A DNA stretch of 64,000 nucleotides, from contig JAWZYV010017516.1 in assembly GCA_038373885.1 (NCBI GenBank), positions 372,001 through 436,000 on the forward strand. The letters run 5' to 3'. A model generated the notes under the pieces. That model searched no databases and had not been told where the DNA came from. It saw only the letters and a program-made list of their open reading frames with translations. The position numbers and the translations under genes are program-made. The stretch is from Cheiracanthium punctorium (lineage: Eukaryota; Arthropoda; Arachnida; Araneae; Cheiracanthiidae). Positions 47,103 to 58,081 of this stretch are shown one piece after another (the first letter of the stretch is position 1; each line of letters begins with the position of its first letter).

Positions 47103-47255
47103 GAGATATGAATACCAGGAGGTGGCATTAGCAATCTTCAGCATTGGACGAAATGAAGTAACTGTGTTGGTCAAAGTAGGGCGAAACATTTTGTGGATAC
47201 CTTTTTAAATAACAGTGAAATATTAGTACGGATTAAAATGTAAAGATGCACAGTT

Positions 47256-48463
47256 CCCAGGTAGCACACACAGGTTGTCAGAACGTGATCACCACGTCTT
47301 ACACTGTGCAAAACGCATTCTGGTTCAAAATGAAGCTTCGGCTAATTCAGCTTCACGTTTACTCTAGTACTCTGAAGTATCTACTAGGAAAGAATTTTCT
47401 TATTGGAACTGCTTAAAGTAGAAACAACAGATTCTATAATACGTTCTATAATCCATGTACGCCACCACATACTACAGACGTTCCATGTAGTACGGTTCAC
47501 AGTGACGACAAAAATACCGTCCGCTAGAGGGCCAGAAGAAGTTCCAGTAACACCTCACCTCAACCAAAGTGTAAGCTTAAATCAACCTTGACATTTCTTT
47601 GAATTTGGCGTATTAATACAAGTTTAGCAGTTCAATTCATTTTAAGCTTGCAGCAAGCTTGGAGATTACAAAAAAAATGAGTCAGCAAATATTTTCCCGC
47701 CGAATTTAAGTCATTTGAACTGTCAAGCTTGAATACAACATGATTACTGCTTGATTTTGAAAGCCACATCCACATAACAAATAATTTATCATCAGCCATA
47801 AATGTACTTGACCATTGAATTAAAATAAAGATTCTATATTTCCAAATATTGAACTTCTTCAAAACAAAATACAAATATACTACAAAATTGATTTCAAAAT
47901 CAGTCATTTGTCTCGATTTTGGCCAATATTGCCCAACATGAGTGTTGCGATATTGAAAGTTTTAGAACGTGTGCTGACTTTAAGTTTATATTATGCTTAT
48001 TTCTCTATTAGTAGAGTCTATAAATCACACATAACATTATTTTAATTTTGATTCATCCCATGGAAAAATAAAAGATGATCGGGCAATACTGATCAATCGC
48101 CGATGGAAAAAACGGCGTGACAACCATAACAGTCACTTCAAACTTTATTCGTATCACCTCGAGTTAGATTGGCATGGTGGTTAGGACGCTGGCTTCCCAC
48201 ACCTTAGGTCCCGAGATCGATCCCAATCGCGGACGCTAGACGGAAACAGGTTAAAATAACTTGAGGTTTCAGCATAGAGGGGAAAATGCGTGGATAAATA
48301 AAATATATGGGGCGAAACTGATTCAAACAAATCTGTAGAATATCGGTTATTAACTTAATTTTATAGTACGTCCTGCATAATTAGTCATACAACTTTTTAA
48401 GCACGTGTGGATAACACTGAACTGGACCCAGATTTTGACGAGCATTGTACAACATCTGGGTTG
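47256..48463. repeat. CCCAGGTAGCACA-ended element, left part
   Basis: It begins CCCAGGTAGCACACACAGG at 47256. The same 13 bases occur inverted at 54469-54481, so the two may be ends of one element interrupted by the LTR retrotransposon. The interior holds short self-complementary words (ACGTGATCACCACGT) and a tRNA-like SINE fragment. A second CCCAG (48427) and a CTGGG (48456-48460) near the LTR boundary complicate the boundaries. Confidence 0.45.
48167..48300 (+). mobile_element. tRNA-like SINE fragment
   Basis: ATTGGCATGGTGGTTAGGAC (A-box region) and GAGATCGATCCCAATCGCGG (B-box region) have tRNA-like spacing. A short body follows with TAAAATAACTTGAGGTTTCA. No second copy is present in the window, so the family and ends are uncertain. 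Confidence 0.55.
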
Positions 48464-49252
48464 TGTGATGAAGATCACATATCTAATTTAATAATCATTT
48501 ACTTTGGCTTTCTTTAATGCAATCTATCCAAAATTCAAGAATTCTAAATCACTTCTGTTTTCATTTTCCTGTCATTTCGTCTTTTAAATCTACATATCTA
48601 ATTTAATAATCATTTACTTTGGCTTTCTTTAATGCAATCTATCCAAAATTCAAGAATTCTAAATCACTTCTGTTTTCATTTTCCTGTCATTTCGTCTTTT
48701 AAATCTGTATTTTCGCTTTTCCCGTATGCACTATTCTTTTTCTTTTTGTTCTTAATTGTTTCGTCTCTCCAGACCGGTGTGCTAAAAATAGATTATATTG
48801 CGTCCGTTTGCAAAAACAACGGCCTTTTTTGAGTTTCTTCTTGGCATCCTGCTGGCGTAAGTTATTTAGTTGTTCCCCTGCGACGACTTTAAAATTATTT
48901 GCTCTTGATTACGTCATTGTAATTTTATTGGATTAACTGTTAGGGTTGCTCTGGAATTGGCGCTATTAATCTCAGCCAAGTTATTGTTCTCGCCAATGTG
49001 TAATTCTGTGCTGGCGTAATTTTTAAATTATTCCACCTTAATTTCACTGTCCATATAGGACGCATTTTTATTTTCGCTGAGCCACCACCGCCGTTATAAT
49101 AATATTTCAATAGTATATGTTTAATAAAATAGTTTTTCCGTATTTAACGTCTTTTTATTTTATTGCAACATAAGTGCATCGAACCTGGATTATCATGTAT
49201 CACAACGCAATTTAATAATTTAAAACAGCCCAACCAATAACCTTTCTTTACA
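48464..49252 (+). repeat. 5' LTR (789 bp) with internal 115-bp duplication
   Basis: It starts TGTGATGAAG and ends TTTCTTTACA, five bases before the primer-binding-site-like sequence. Positions 48477-48591 are repeated exactly at 48592-48706; the right-hand copies lack this duplication. Without it the LTR would be 674 bp. The short frame inside (about 66 codons, seen three times) is an artefact of the repeated LTR, not a gene. Confidence 0.85.
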
Positions 49253-49257
49253 TAAAT

Positions 49258-49275
49258 TGGTGCCTACCCAGGCAC
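49258..49275 (+). other. Primer-binding-site-like sequence
   Basis: TGGTGCCTACCCAGGCAC follows the LTR end by 5 bp. It begins with TGG, the complement of the tRNA CCA end, as expected for minus-strand priming. The tRNA was not identified. Confidence 0.55.
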
Positions 49276-52200
49276 TTGTGTTGCATTTTTCGGTGGTGGC
49301 TTAGCAAACAGCGTATGGAATCATCTCGGACGGTCGGATGTCAGCGTTCAGGCGATCGGAAATCTGCTGCTTCTGCATTTTTTTGGTGGCTTTGCAAATG
49401 GAAGCGTAGTATCCAGCTTGTATATATCCAGCCTGAACTACCCGCTGTCACTACTCCTTAGAATGGCGTGGTCGAGAACTTACTACTTGTGGATAGCCGT
49501 TTATTCATCTGGTGCTCGGCCCGCTGTGCTGATCTCTAGCCGTATTCAGTGTTCGTGTCAACCATGTGTTTCATATGACTCATATTCTCAAGGATCCCGA
49601 GTCCGGACTGTGCTTTTACGGAATTGTGCAGTTTTGTTTTGCGTCACTTCATCAGTTTTGTTTCTCCTAAGGGTGCGATTAATACGTAATGACACTGAAT
49701 ATTTTTCTGCCCGGCATTCTTAGCTTAGAAGACTGATTATGGAAGCCGAACTCTGTGCGTAAAAAAATTTCAAAAAAAATTATTAGTTCGCCCCGGCATG
49801 TGACGTACGATATGTTATTTTCTTCGGCTGTTGTGCGTGTCTCCGTGCACGGAATGAGCGTGAGAGAAAAACAGTGTCATCCCCGCACCTCTGGCGTTTT
49901 GTTTTGTTTTTGTGCTCTACTCGCTCGTACTTCGCCTTGAAAATGAAGGAGTTTTGCTGATTGGACATAGGTCAGCTGCGTAACAAGGTGGCACAAAAAA
50001 TTGAAATAGAAGTAACAAAGTATGTAATATTGTTTTCTTTGCTTTTGAATAGAGAACATTTTATTTAAAGGTAAAAGTGGTGTTTCTATCGGGACTTCAC
50101 AAAATCGAAATAACTGTGCCGAAAGGGAACACAGAATAATTTAATTTTTCAACAATTATTTTTGATATAGTGATATTTTGATGGCGATAATTTTATATAT
50201 GTAAGAAAAGAATGTTTCAGTGATGTATTTATGTATAATGTATAAAATTCTCTACATAATTTTGGGGTTTTTTAAAAATAATTATTTACTTCATTACTTT
50301 TATGTATACATTAAAAATTAAATTATGACAGTTAAGTACTTTTTTATAAAATGTGCATATTTCTTAAGTATTAAATAGAGTAAATGTATCATTATTTGAC
50401 GTTTCAGTACATGGTGTTACTTAAAATTACTTATTCATTTTTGCAAAATATTATGTCATAATTTTCGTAGTTTACATACATCTAACTTGATCTGTATTGA
50501 TTATAATAATTATGTTCTCTTGGGATCTACCGCTGGTGCTCTAGTTTCTCGGATTTTTCTCGACCAGCTTTTACACTTTTTTTGATTTAAGATGAATATA
50601 AGTTTTACTTATTATTTATGTGTTTTGTGTACATATCTTTTATTTGTTTAATTTGTATTTGCTGGCATATTCCTCCTGGTGATCTTTATAATGTTTGAAT
50701 TTTTTCTCGTGCTGTGTTTTACATTGCTGTATTCACTGTACGGCCTCTATGGGGTGCACATGCATCGTTATATTTTTCTTTGCTCTTTTTATTATAATCA
50801 TGACAGTCTGCAATAATTAAGTCCATGGCGGGGCCTTTCTAGGGCACACACTTTTTACTCGCTCTTACACACTGCAATTTTGCATATTGGAGTCCATGGC
50901 ACGGCATGCATATTCTTTCGGTTTTTTTTTTCTTGCCTCACAATGTGCTGTTTCTATTTTTGTCATTTTTTACACATTTTTTTTTCTTTGAACATGCTAT
51001 TATTTACAGTCCTCATGTTGACTGATTTTTTACACATTCTTTGTTTTAAATACTTTTTAAAGAGTACTTTATGTTTTTGTTTTTCACTCCATTTTTGGCC
51101 TTTTTTAATACAATTTTACATGTTTACCATAAGTTGTACTGTTCACATTTTTTTTACATTTTTTAGATACACTGTTTTATTGTTTTCTTTCCTGCCATTG
51201 ATATGCCTCTGTTTAATACATGCATTCTTTGGAAGAGTATAGTGGTATTCATTTGATTACCTTTTTTTTCTTTTCCATAAATACACAATATCATACATTG
51301 TTTGTTGCACTTCAAATAAGATTCATACTTGAATAGTCACTGATCTTTGAAGTTTGTGTTTGTCCACAATTACACTCTTTTTTCATGTTGTTGTTTTTAT
51401 TTACATTGCTTACACTTACTGACTCTCAACGTTTTCACATACTTGATTTTTTTTTTTTCATCACACTTGTGTTTATGTCTTATATGTTCACACTCACAAA
51501 CATGTTCACACTGATGTTCTGTTCATTGAGTTCATTGTGCTTGTCCTTCCACATTTTGCTACACACAAAATTTTTGAATATTTGTTACATTTTTTCTCCC
51601 ACATTTTCACTATGGTGTACAGTAGTGCATTTCAAAAATATTTTAAACACATTGTATATGTTTTTGTCTTGTCTCTCTTTTGTTCACATACACAAACATA
51701 ACATTTTATTTTGAAATTTTTTTTCTATACTATGATATATTTAAATCTCTTCTGTACCTTACTATAAATTAATACAACTTTAAGGTATCAAGTACTCACT
51801 GAGTTATCAAAAAAAAAAAAATTACATTGATTTACATTTTCAGAGTGCTTATAGTTAATTTATTATTTGAATTATGTTTATTCTTATCTTAGTGATTATT
51901 TTGTGAAATATTGTTTCTTTAGTTAGGTTCGTAATAAAATATATATGTAGTGATCAGATTAACTCAAGACTTTAATAAGTGAAATTTGATGGTATATAAT
52001 TTCAGAGTATCAGTATATTGTATAGTTTAGTAATTGCATTTTAGTGTATTTTTATTTGTACTTTTGTGTGCTATTCTTTCCCAATTTTGTCACTTTTGAA
52101 AATATTAGTGTGCTAGTAAGTGACACAACAACATTCCTTTCTTGAACAAACAAACAAAAAAAATCATTAATTTTGTTATTTTTACCGTATGACCACAATT

Positions 52201-53570
52201 GCAATCAATTTTCTTTTTAAGCTATAACTAATATTTTACGTACTTGTTACCAAGTTTAAACCTACATTTTCAAGACTTGCAAGTTAACTAATTTCATTCT
52301 TTTATAACTTAATTTTTTTCTATTACCTCCACATAATTAATAACTTGTTTATTTGACATTCACGGATATATTGCTGTGTGCATGTGTTGAATGCTTGTTT
52401 CCTTGTTTGTGTGGTACCCACATGCTTGGAGGTATAATTGCTTTTGTGTACTGCCTGGCTGGTCCAGCAGTTTTCACTTGTGTATTTGAATTCCATGCTG
52501 TGTCTGTCAATATATCATTTCTTCAATAATGTTCTTAAAACTTAACACTTATTAAATGATGACTTCTAAAGTAAATAATTACACAGTCATAAAATAATTA
52601 ATAATAAAATTAAATCATTCATTTAGTATTATCTCTAACTTGAAAATTTAAAATAAATAACTATGTGAGTGTCCTATAACACTTAAACCTTTTACTGAGA
52701 TCTTTTTTAATTGTACTTAGATTGATGTTCGTTGATGGTATTGTACAGATTGATATTCAGTTTCCTTAAATTTTTTTTTCATTGTCATTTTGTGCAAGTA
52801 TAATTTTTTCAATTGAATGTGCTTATTTTTCTTATGATATACAGATATGTATGTCAAGATACTGTTATGTCATGTACTATTTACAACATTATTACAATTC
52901 TGATGGTACAGAACTGTATGAAAAATTACCACCAAACAAACAAAATTTTTTTTAGTATCATATTATAATTTGAATGTATTGTTTTATTTTGTCAATTGAG
53001 TGAAGTATTTTTGATGCATAATTCTGATATCTGAAGGCCTTATTGATATATATATATGCAAACCATTCAACAGCGCTGGTTTATAATTATAATTTTGAGT
53101 ACTCACTGCAAGTTTAAGCAGTATATCTTTGATGAGCACATGAGCTTGAGATGCTCAATTAAAGAGAAAAGGGTGTGCTGAAATGCCCCTTATTTAAAAA
53201 AAAGGGTGTGCTGAAATGCCCCTTATTTAAAAAAAAAAAGGGTGTGCTGAAATGCCCCTTATTTAAAAAAAAAAAAAAAGGATGAGCTAAAATGCCCCTT
53301 TGTATTGTGAGCTAAATGCTCTTTTTATTTTGTCGACATTTACTTTGTATTGCTAGCAGTTATTTTTATTGTGTCATGACATTTTTTTTTCTTCTCTAAA
53401 CATTTATTAGGTGGTGGTCAGCAGTAATTTTGCAATTGTATAATTTTGTCTGAATATGTTTAAGATTTTCTTAATTGTTTATGCCAGCCAAACAGAGCAT
53501 TTAATTAAAATTTTTTAAATACATTAATTGTAACTAATAAAAAAAAAATTTCTTCAAAATTTTTTTTCCT
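49276..53570 (+). other. Non-coding interior of the LTR element
   Basis: There is no frame longer than about 120 codons and no protease, reverse transcriptase or integrase motif. From about 50870 to 51720 the strand is strongly T-rich, with recurrent TTTACACATTTTTT-type words. A tandem repeat lies at 53161-53300. This could be a decayed or captured sequence carried as a passive interior. Confidence 0.6.
53161..53300. repeat. Tandem repeat GGGTGTGCTGAAATGCCCCT, four units
   Basis: Three near-identical units and one variant (GGATGAGCTAAAATGCCCCT) are separated by TATTTAAAA runs of growing A-length. It sits about 290 bp before the purine tract of the LTR element. Confidence 0.9.
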
Positions 53571-53574
53571 GGTT

Positions 53575-53588
53575 GAGGGGAGTATATA
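53575..53588 (+). other. Polypurine tract candidate
   Basis: GAGGGGAGTATATA directly precedes the right-hand LTR start TGTGATGAAG, as expected for the plus-strand primer site. Confidence 0.6.
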
Positions 53589-54352
53589 TGTGATGAAGAT
53601 CACATATCTAATTTAATAATCATTTACTTTGGCTTTCTTTAATGCAATCTATCCAAAATTCAAGAATTCTAAATCACTTCTGTTTTCATTTTCCTGTCAT
53701 TTCGTCTTTTAAATCTGTATTTTCGCTTTTCCCGTATGCACTATTCTTTTTCTTTTTGTTCTTAATTGTTTCGTCTCTCCAGACCGGTGTGCTAAAAATA
53801 GATTATATTGCGTCCGTTTGCAAAAACAACGGCCTTTTTTGAGTTTCTTCTTGGCATCCTGCTGGCGTAAGTTATTTAGTTGTTCCCCTGCGACGACTTT
53901 AAAATTATTAATTACGCCAGCACAGAATTACACATTGGCGAGAACAATAACTTGGCTGAGATTAATAGCGCCAATTCCAGAGCAACCCTAACAGTTAATC
54001 CAATAAAATTACAATGACGTAATCAAGAGCAAATAATTTTAAAGTCGTCGCAGGGGAACAACTAAATAACTTACGCCAGCAGGATGCCAAGAAGAAACTC
54101 AAAAAAGGCCGTTGTTTTTGCAAACGGACGCAATATAATCTATTTTTAGCACACCGGTCTGGAGAGACGAAACAATTAAGAACAAAAAGAAAAAGAATAG
54201 TGCATACGGGAAAAGCGAAAATACAGATTTAAAAGACGAAATGACAGGAAAATGAAAACAGAAGTGATTTAGAATTCTTGAATTTTGGATAGATTGCATT
54301 AAAGAAAGCCAAAGTAAATGATTATTAAATTAGATATGTGATCTTCATCACA
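53589..54352. repeat. Right-end palindrome of the LTR element
   Basis: 53589-53909 repeats the first 321 bases of the LTR in direct orientation. 54032-54352 is its exact inverse as far as I can read. The 122-bp loop 53910-54031 is the inverse of the LTR segment that follows base 321. The LTR's own 3' end (TTTCTTTACA) is absent. The outermost bases CTTCATCACA are therefore a second copy of the LTR's 5' terminus, and they abut the target-site duplication. Confidence 0.93.
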
Positions 54353-54357
54353 GGTTG

Positions 54358-54481
54358 TACAACGTTTACATTGTTTTGTCCGGACATTCTGACGTAAGCG
54401 ACTCTGTAAATCTGTACGGGATGGCAACGTGCAATCTGAATATGGAAATTACGGCCTTTGAACAAGTTTGTGCTACCTGGG
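54358..54481. repeat. CCCAGGTAGCACA-ended element, right part
   Basis: It ends TGTGCTACCTGGG at 54469-54481, the exact inverse of the start at 47256. Short words ACAAC, ACGTT and CGGACATTC/GACGTAAG lie between it and the LTR element. It continues the pre-insertion sequence left of 48459. Confidence 0.5.
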
Positions 54482-54827
54482 TTATATGTTACAATAGTCC
54501 TAAATACAAAATCTCAGCATTCTGCAGTAAAAAGTTTTACAGTTATGTCTCCTACTGACGTGGATTATAAGCGGACTTCGAGCCAAGCACACAAATCCGA
54601 AATAAATGTTACACAATACAGTTATATCCATATCTCTATGGTTATATCAAATACGTAATTATTCTTGGTGCCAACTTTGGCGACATTACTTCTTTAAAAT
54701 TTAAACTGTCACCATAGAATAACACATTAATGCGGCAATGTTTTGGTCACGGCAATATGGCAATTCGGTTACAGTTTCGGCTTCATTATCAAATAGGTAA
54801 TGCCATCTCCTGGTATTCATATCTCTA

Positions 54828-55560
54828 TACCATGAACACATTCATCAGAGCATAAAACTGGCTTCTCCATTCTCCAGCTTGGACTCATCGGAGAGATATT
54901 GAATGATGGCGACTTTTAAAGCCGTATACACCAATGTCTATCGGTCCAACAAACTCGGAGAAAAACATCTATCGCTATTCAGTGGATATCAAGTTGTGGT
55001 ACTGGCGTACAAATTTCATCATCCGTCGCCGATACACTATCGCTTTCATAGCTGCCGAAGCCAGCCGTCTGCTACAAAGCAATGTCCGCTGAACTATCAT
55101 TTGGGATCCATTGTGATAGTCCCTTGATCCATCTGAGTGTTTAGACGCTCCATGGTTGCATGGCAATTCGTCCGAACGTCACCAGTGCTATTCTGTTTCT
55201 GCAATTATGGACTGCGGTGCACCGCACTTTCCATTTTACTGAGTATGGGCAGTAGTATTTCAGCATGGACGATGCACTTTCTCCAGAGCGGTTTGTGATA
55301 TTACTTACCGATAGTTAGTCCTGAAGCCAAAGATCAGATCATTTTCGACATCGGATAAATTAATACGTTTCTGCACCACTCTAACGAATGTGCCACCCTC
55401 AGACAACTTTTAAATAACATGTATCGATGGTATTGAACACGAAAGTTCTGCGATTGGTTACTCTCACTGACGACGTCTAATACGATCTGATTACATTAAT
55501 CTGACTATACTGTGTATGATGGAAATAGTCAAACACTAATGTATTAAAATGGTAGACGGT
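54828..55560 (-). pseudogene. Tc1-like transposase relic, N-terminal half
   Basis: On the - strand the sequence runs toward SDESKLENG at about 54895, matching the first catalytic aspartate motif (FSDES) of Tc1-type transposases. Upstream are basic helix-like pieces (RRLASAAMKAIVYRRRMMKF) and FVRVVQKRI with many stops and frame changes. The C-terminal half continues at 47102-46740 on the same strand. Limits are approximate and the assignment rests on a few motifs. Confidence 0.45.
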
Positions 55561-55602
55561 GAGTTTGTGACTTAGTAATTTGGACAAAAGAAGACCATCA
55601 TC

Positions 55603-55942
55603 TCACCATCTGTCGGCTGGAGACCTAAGCCTTTCCAGTTCCAACATCTGCCTCTGCCTCAGGAGCATCTTTTCTTGGATCTTCAGCTCCTCTTGCTTGA
55701 GCCTTGCCAGCTGTATGAGGTGAGGTGAAGGGAAGACGAGATTGCCTGTCGACTCTGCCAGGGCCGGGGGCCTGACATTGAACATGGACCCAGTCTTGAA
55801 AGGCGACAGCGATCTCGACCTCCGATGATGGTCGATGCACAAGGAAGATTTCGCTGCAACTGAAGGTAAGTACTGTGGCTGCAAGGGCAGGTGGGTTGAT
55901 AAGTTGGTGGAAGGAGTTTCTCTCAACCTAGGACCTGGAAAA
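55603..55942 (-). CDS. Unknown protein, last coding exon
   Basis: This exon gives the C-terminal 113 or so residues of the gene whose previous exon is 56422-57219. The acceptor (ACTACACCAG on the - strand, AG at 55944-55943) adds one base that completes a serine codon split by the intron; the alternative acceptor 9 bases further gives an immediate stop. The tail is Pro/Ser-rich, then a basic-acidic helix (QLARLKQEELKIQEKMLLRQ and onward) likely to form a coiled coil, ending SPADRW and a TGA stop. I do not recognise the family. Confidence 0.72.
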
Positions 55943-56421
55943 CTGGTGTAGTTCAATTATTACACTCTGATTTCAAAAGAGTTATTTTGAGTTTGTGAAA
56001 CAAATAACCAATCTCTGCAACCATTAGAACTCGTTTAAGTTCAGATTTGTAAAAACTTAATTTGCATAGGTATTTATTGATTTAGAAAAAAAAATTATTG
56101 CTTGGACTTGCTTAGATGAAAATTTAAACTAATCGAAACTAATCGAAACTAATTTTTAGGTTAGTGTAAAAAATTATGTATGTTAACGATTAATATAACT
56201 TTTCCCCCCATTCTGTTAAAAGCAATTTAAGAATTTGTAACTTCATTAAACAGTGATTATGTAAAAAAAATTAATAAATGAAATTTAATGTTTCAGTTAA
56301 AGCACAGACAAAATGTTCACGAACTTGGAGTTGTACATAAATCATACTAAAACGTCGAGTGACTATTAAAACGCATAGAAAGACTACAGTAATTACACGA
56401 TTAAAAAATTCTGGAACATAC
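55943..56421 (-). other. Intron of the unknown minus-strand gene
   Basis: It is 479 bp with donor GTATGT (at 56421 going left) and acceptor CACCAG, phase 2. AT-rich, nothing else recognised. Confidence 0.65.
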
Positions 56422-57212
56422 CTGGAATCGATTTCGATTTTAGGAGTGATTGCTGTGCAATATCCTTCAAATGAATTTCGCCGATTTTCATCGTCCCTCT
56501 CCTGAGAAATAAAGTTACCTCTTTTGATTGGAGTATGAATGAAATCTGTTTCTTTATGAAGAGGTGGAAACTGCCTTTTGCACTTCAGTGGAACCATAAC
56601 ATCAGAAAAATCCTGGAAATTACCAATCTCCGGAGCGTATCTTTGGACGTTTTTGGCACATTGCAGGGTGGTTGGGTACGCTTGGCTACTTGGCGGCGTG
56701 CAGTACTTATTATTATTAAGCGTCAGGCCAGGTAACGTCAAGTCTTTCATATCGGGCTCGGGATAATTGACTATGTGAGGCTTCAGCAGATGTTTGTTGG
56801 GAAGTTTCATCTTCACGTTCTGCAGGATCTGCAAATTGATGTCATTCTCCAAGCATGTCTCCATGCTCTTTTCTTCTTCCGATTCTTCTTCGTTTTCAGT
56901 AGAATTAGTGCAGGATACGTTCGAATGGGATTCCTTGAGGTGTTCTTCGAATTTCAGCACCATGTCTGTGTCGAATTCCGCAAGGGATTCGTCGACGCGA
57001 CGCCTTTGCGTCAAGTATAAATCCGGAAGCAAGTGGTTCAGCGTAATCGGGCAGCATTTCCTGATGTAGAGTTCTTCTTCGGGTGGTATATAGGGGCGCT
57101 CCGGACGCTGTGGAACAATAGTTGAAGGAGGCAAAGGGTTGCTTTCGAAAGACTTGGTTAAATGCGGGGGTCTTAAGTACCATCCAGAAGGTTTCAGCAA
57201 AGAACTGGACAT
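56422..57212 (-). CDS. Unknown protein, main coding exon
   Basis: The exon encodes about 263 residues starting MSSSLLKPSGWYLRPPHL, then a PQRPERPYIPPEEELYIRKC segment, an acidic E-rich block (ENEEESEEEKSMET) and a hydrophilic remainder to IEIDS, where the donor AG|GTATGT follows. Composition and codon use are clearly protein-like, and the frame joins exon 55603-55942 in phase, giving about 376 residues. No transmembrane segment, signal peptide or enzyme motif is seen. The Pro/Arg-rich start recalls cytoskeletal or ciliary structural proteins, but that is only an impression. The ATG at 57212 lies 7 bases inside an exon whose acceptor (TAATGCAG) ends at 57220, so an upstream exon exists. Confidence 0.8.
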
Positions 57213-57980
57213 TCTGAACCTGCATTAAGTAGAAGACATATTAAGTTTCGACGAAATTTTGATGTAAGAGAATTATTCCTATCAGGATTTTATAAAAAGA
57301 GTGCGATGATGTCAGTATTTCTCAAGTTCTTCTTTTGAGCTAAATATACATACACATTAGAGATAATCAGCGAACTTTTATCATAGTTAGAATCAGTTTT
57401 TACAGTTTCTTTTGCTAATCCACAGGAGTGAAATAGGGAACCAAACTTTAAAAAAGTAAATGCTCAATCTTCTACAGAAGTTTGAAATTTACGTCTTGAC
57501 TACTCTTTTTCCAAAGTTACAGTGCTTAAAAGGAGTTTTATTTCATGCATTTTTAGGGGTCAGAACTGCTTCACTGTTAAGAGGCGGCGGGTATTTGCTC
57601 TCTATATCTGAAAGCGTTAATACAAAACTTGGTGTTCTACGTTCCGAAGCAACCGAGCTGAAGAAGACCGTGAAGAACTGAGGCAATAATTTGAATTTTA
57701 ACAGATACTAACACAGAAGCCTCTAATCTCTATCCTATTAACGACCTTAAGAAAGAAATTCAGCAAATAATATTCAGTATTAACCTACATACGAAAAACC
57801 TGGCTCTTTAACTGACCATATTTGGAAATTCTAATTCTGTTGGAACTAACTGATATAACTACGGAAGTAAAGAGAACTCGGCTACCAATGCATTCAGCTT
57901 TAAAATGCTAATAACATTCTTAATTCAGTTTCATATCATTTCAAATCGTCTTTTTAATCCATTAAACCGCAAAATCTTAC

Positions 57981-58081
57981 CTGTTAGTCTTGATTGATTG
58001 GCGATTCGTCAGTATGTGTAAAGAAATTAAACGAGCAACTCCCAAACTACGCTCAAACTTGCAGAATTCTCCGATGATAAT
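57981..58081 (-). other. Candidate upstream exon (5' UTR or coding) of the unknown minus-strand gene
   Basis: It is flanked by TTTCATTCTAG acceptor and CAG|GTAAGA donor on the - strand, 101 nt. One frame is open for all 33 codons (starting IIIGEFCKFERSLG) and runs in phase into the residues before the MSSSLL start. The protein may therefore begin further upstream than 57212. A further possible exon lies at 58882-58803 but its frames conflict with that reading. Confidence 0.4.

Larger units (their letters stand above)
48464..54352 (+). mobile_element. LTR retrotransposon, non-coding, with palindromic right end
   Basis: The element starts TGTGATGAAG and ends CTTCATCACA. It is flanked by GGTTG at 48459-48463 and 54353-54357, a 5-bp target-site duplication. 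It has a 5' LTR, a primer-binding-site-like TGGTGCCTACCCAGG, a non-coding interior, a purine tract, and at the right a 321-bp direct LTR start followed by a 443-bp inverted LTR segment. The LTR copies look identical where they overlap, so the insertion is recent. No gag or pol frame is present, as in LARD-type non-autonomous elements. It must depend on another element for replication. Confidence 0.88.
47103..54825. mobile_element. TA-flanked inverted-repeat element splitting the Tc1-like relic
   Basis: GAGATATGAATACCAGGAGG at 47103 and its near-inverse ending at 54825 are terminal inverted repeats, with weaker similarity continuing for about 90 bp. TA flanks both (47101-47102 and 54826-54827). 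Without the nested LTR element the host element would be about 1.8 kb. No transposase of its own is visible. The terminal match is about 28 of 29 bases, so the pairing is unlikely to be chance. Confidence 0.6.

Noticed and set aside
48632..48832. A 66-codon hydrophobic frame found identically three times (also 53642-53842 and 54099-54299)
   Set aside because: It lies inside the LTR and is repeated only because the LTR is. There is no start context or family, so it is not a gene.
50880..51714. Two F/L/C-rich frames of about 110-120 codons
   Set aside because: They are translations of a T-rich, low-complexity strand and look like membrane proteins only by composition.
53589..54352. DNA transposon reading of the 48464-54352 element with terminal inverted repeats
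   Set aside because: The TG...CA ends, primer-binding-site-like sequence after the left LTR, purine tract before the right copy and 5-bp duplication fit an LTR retrotransposon better.
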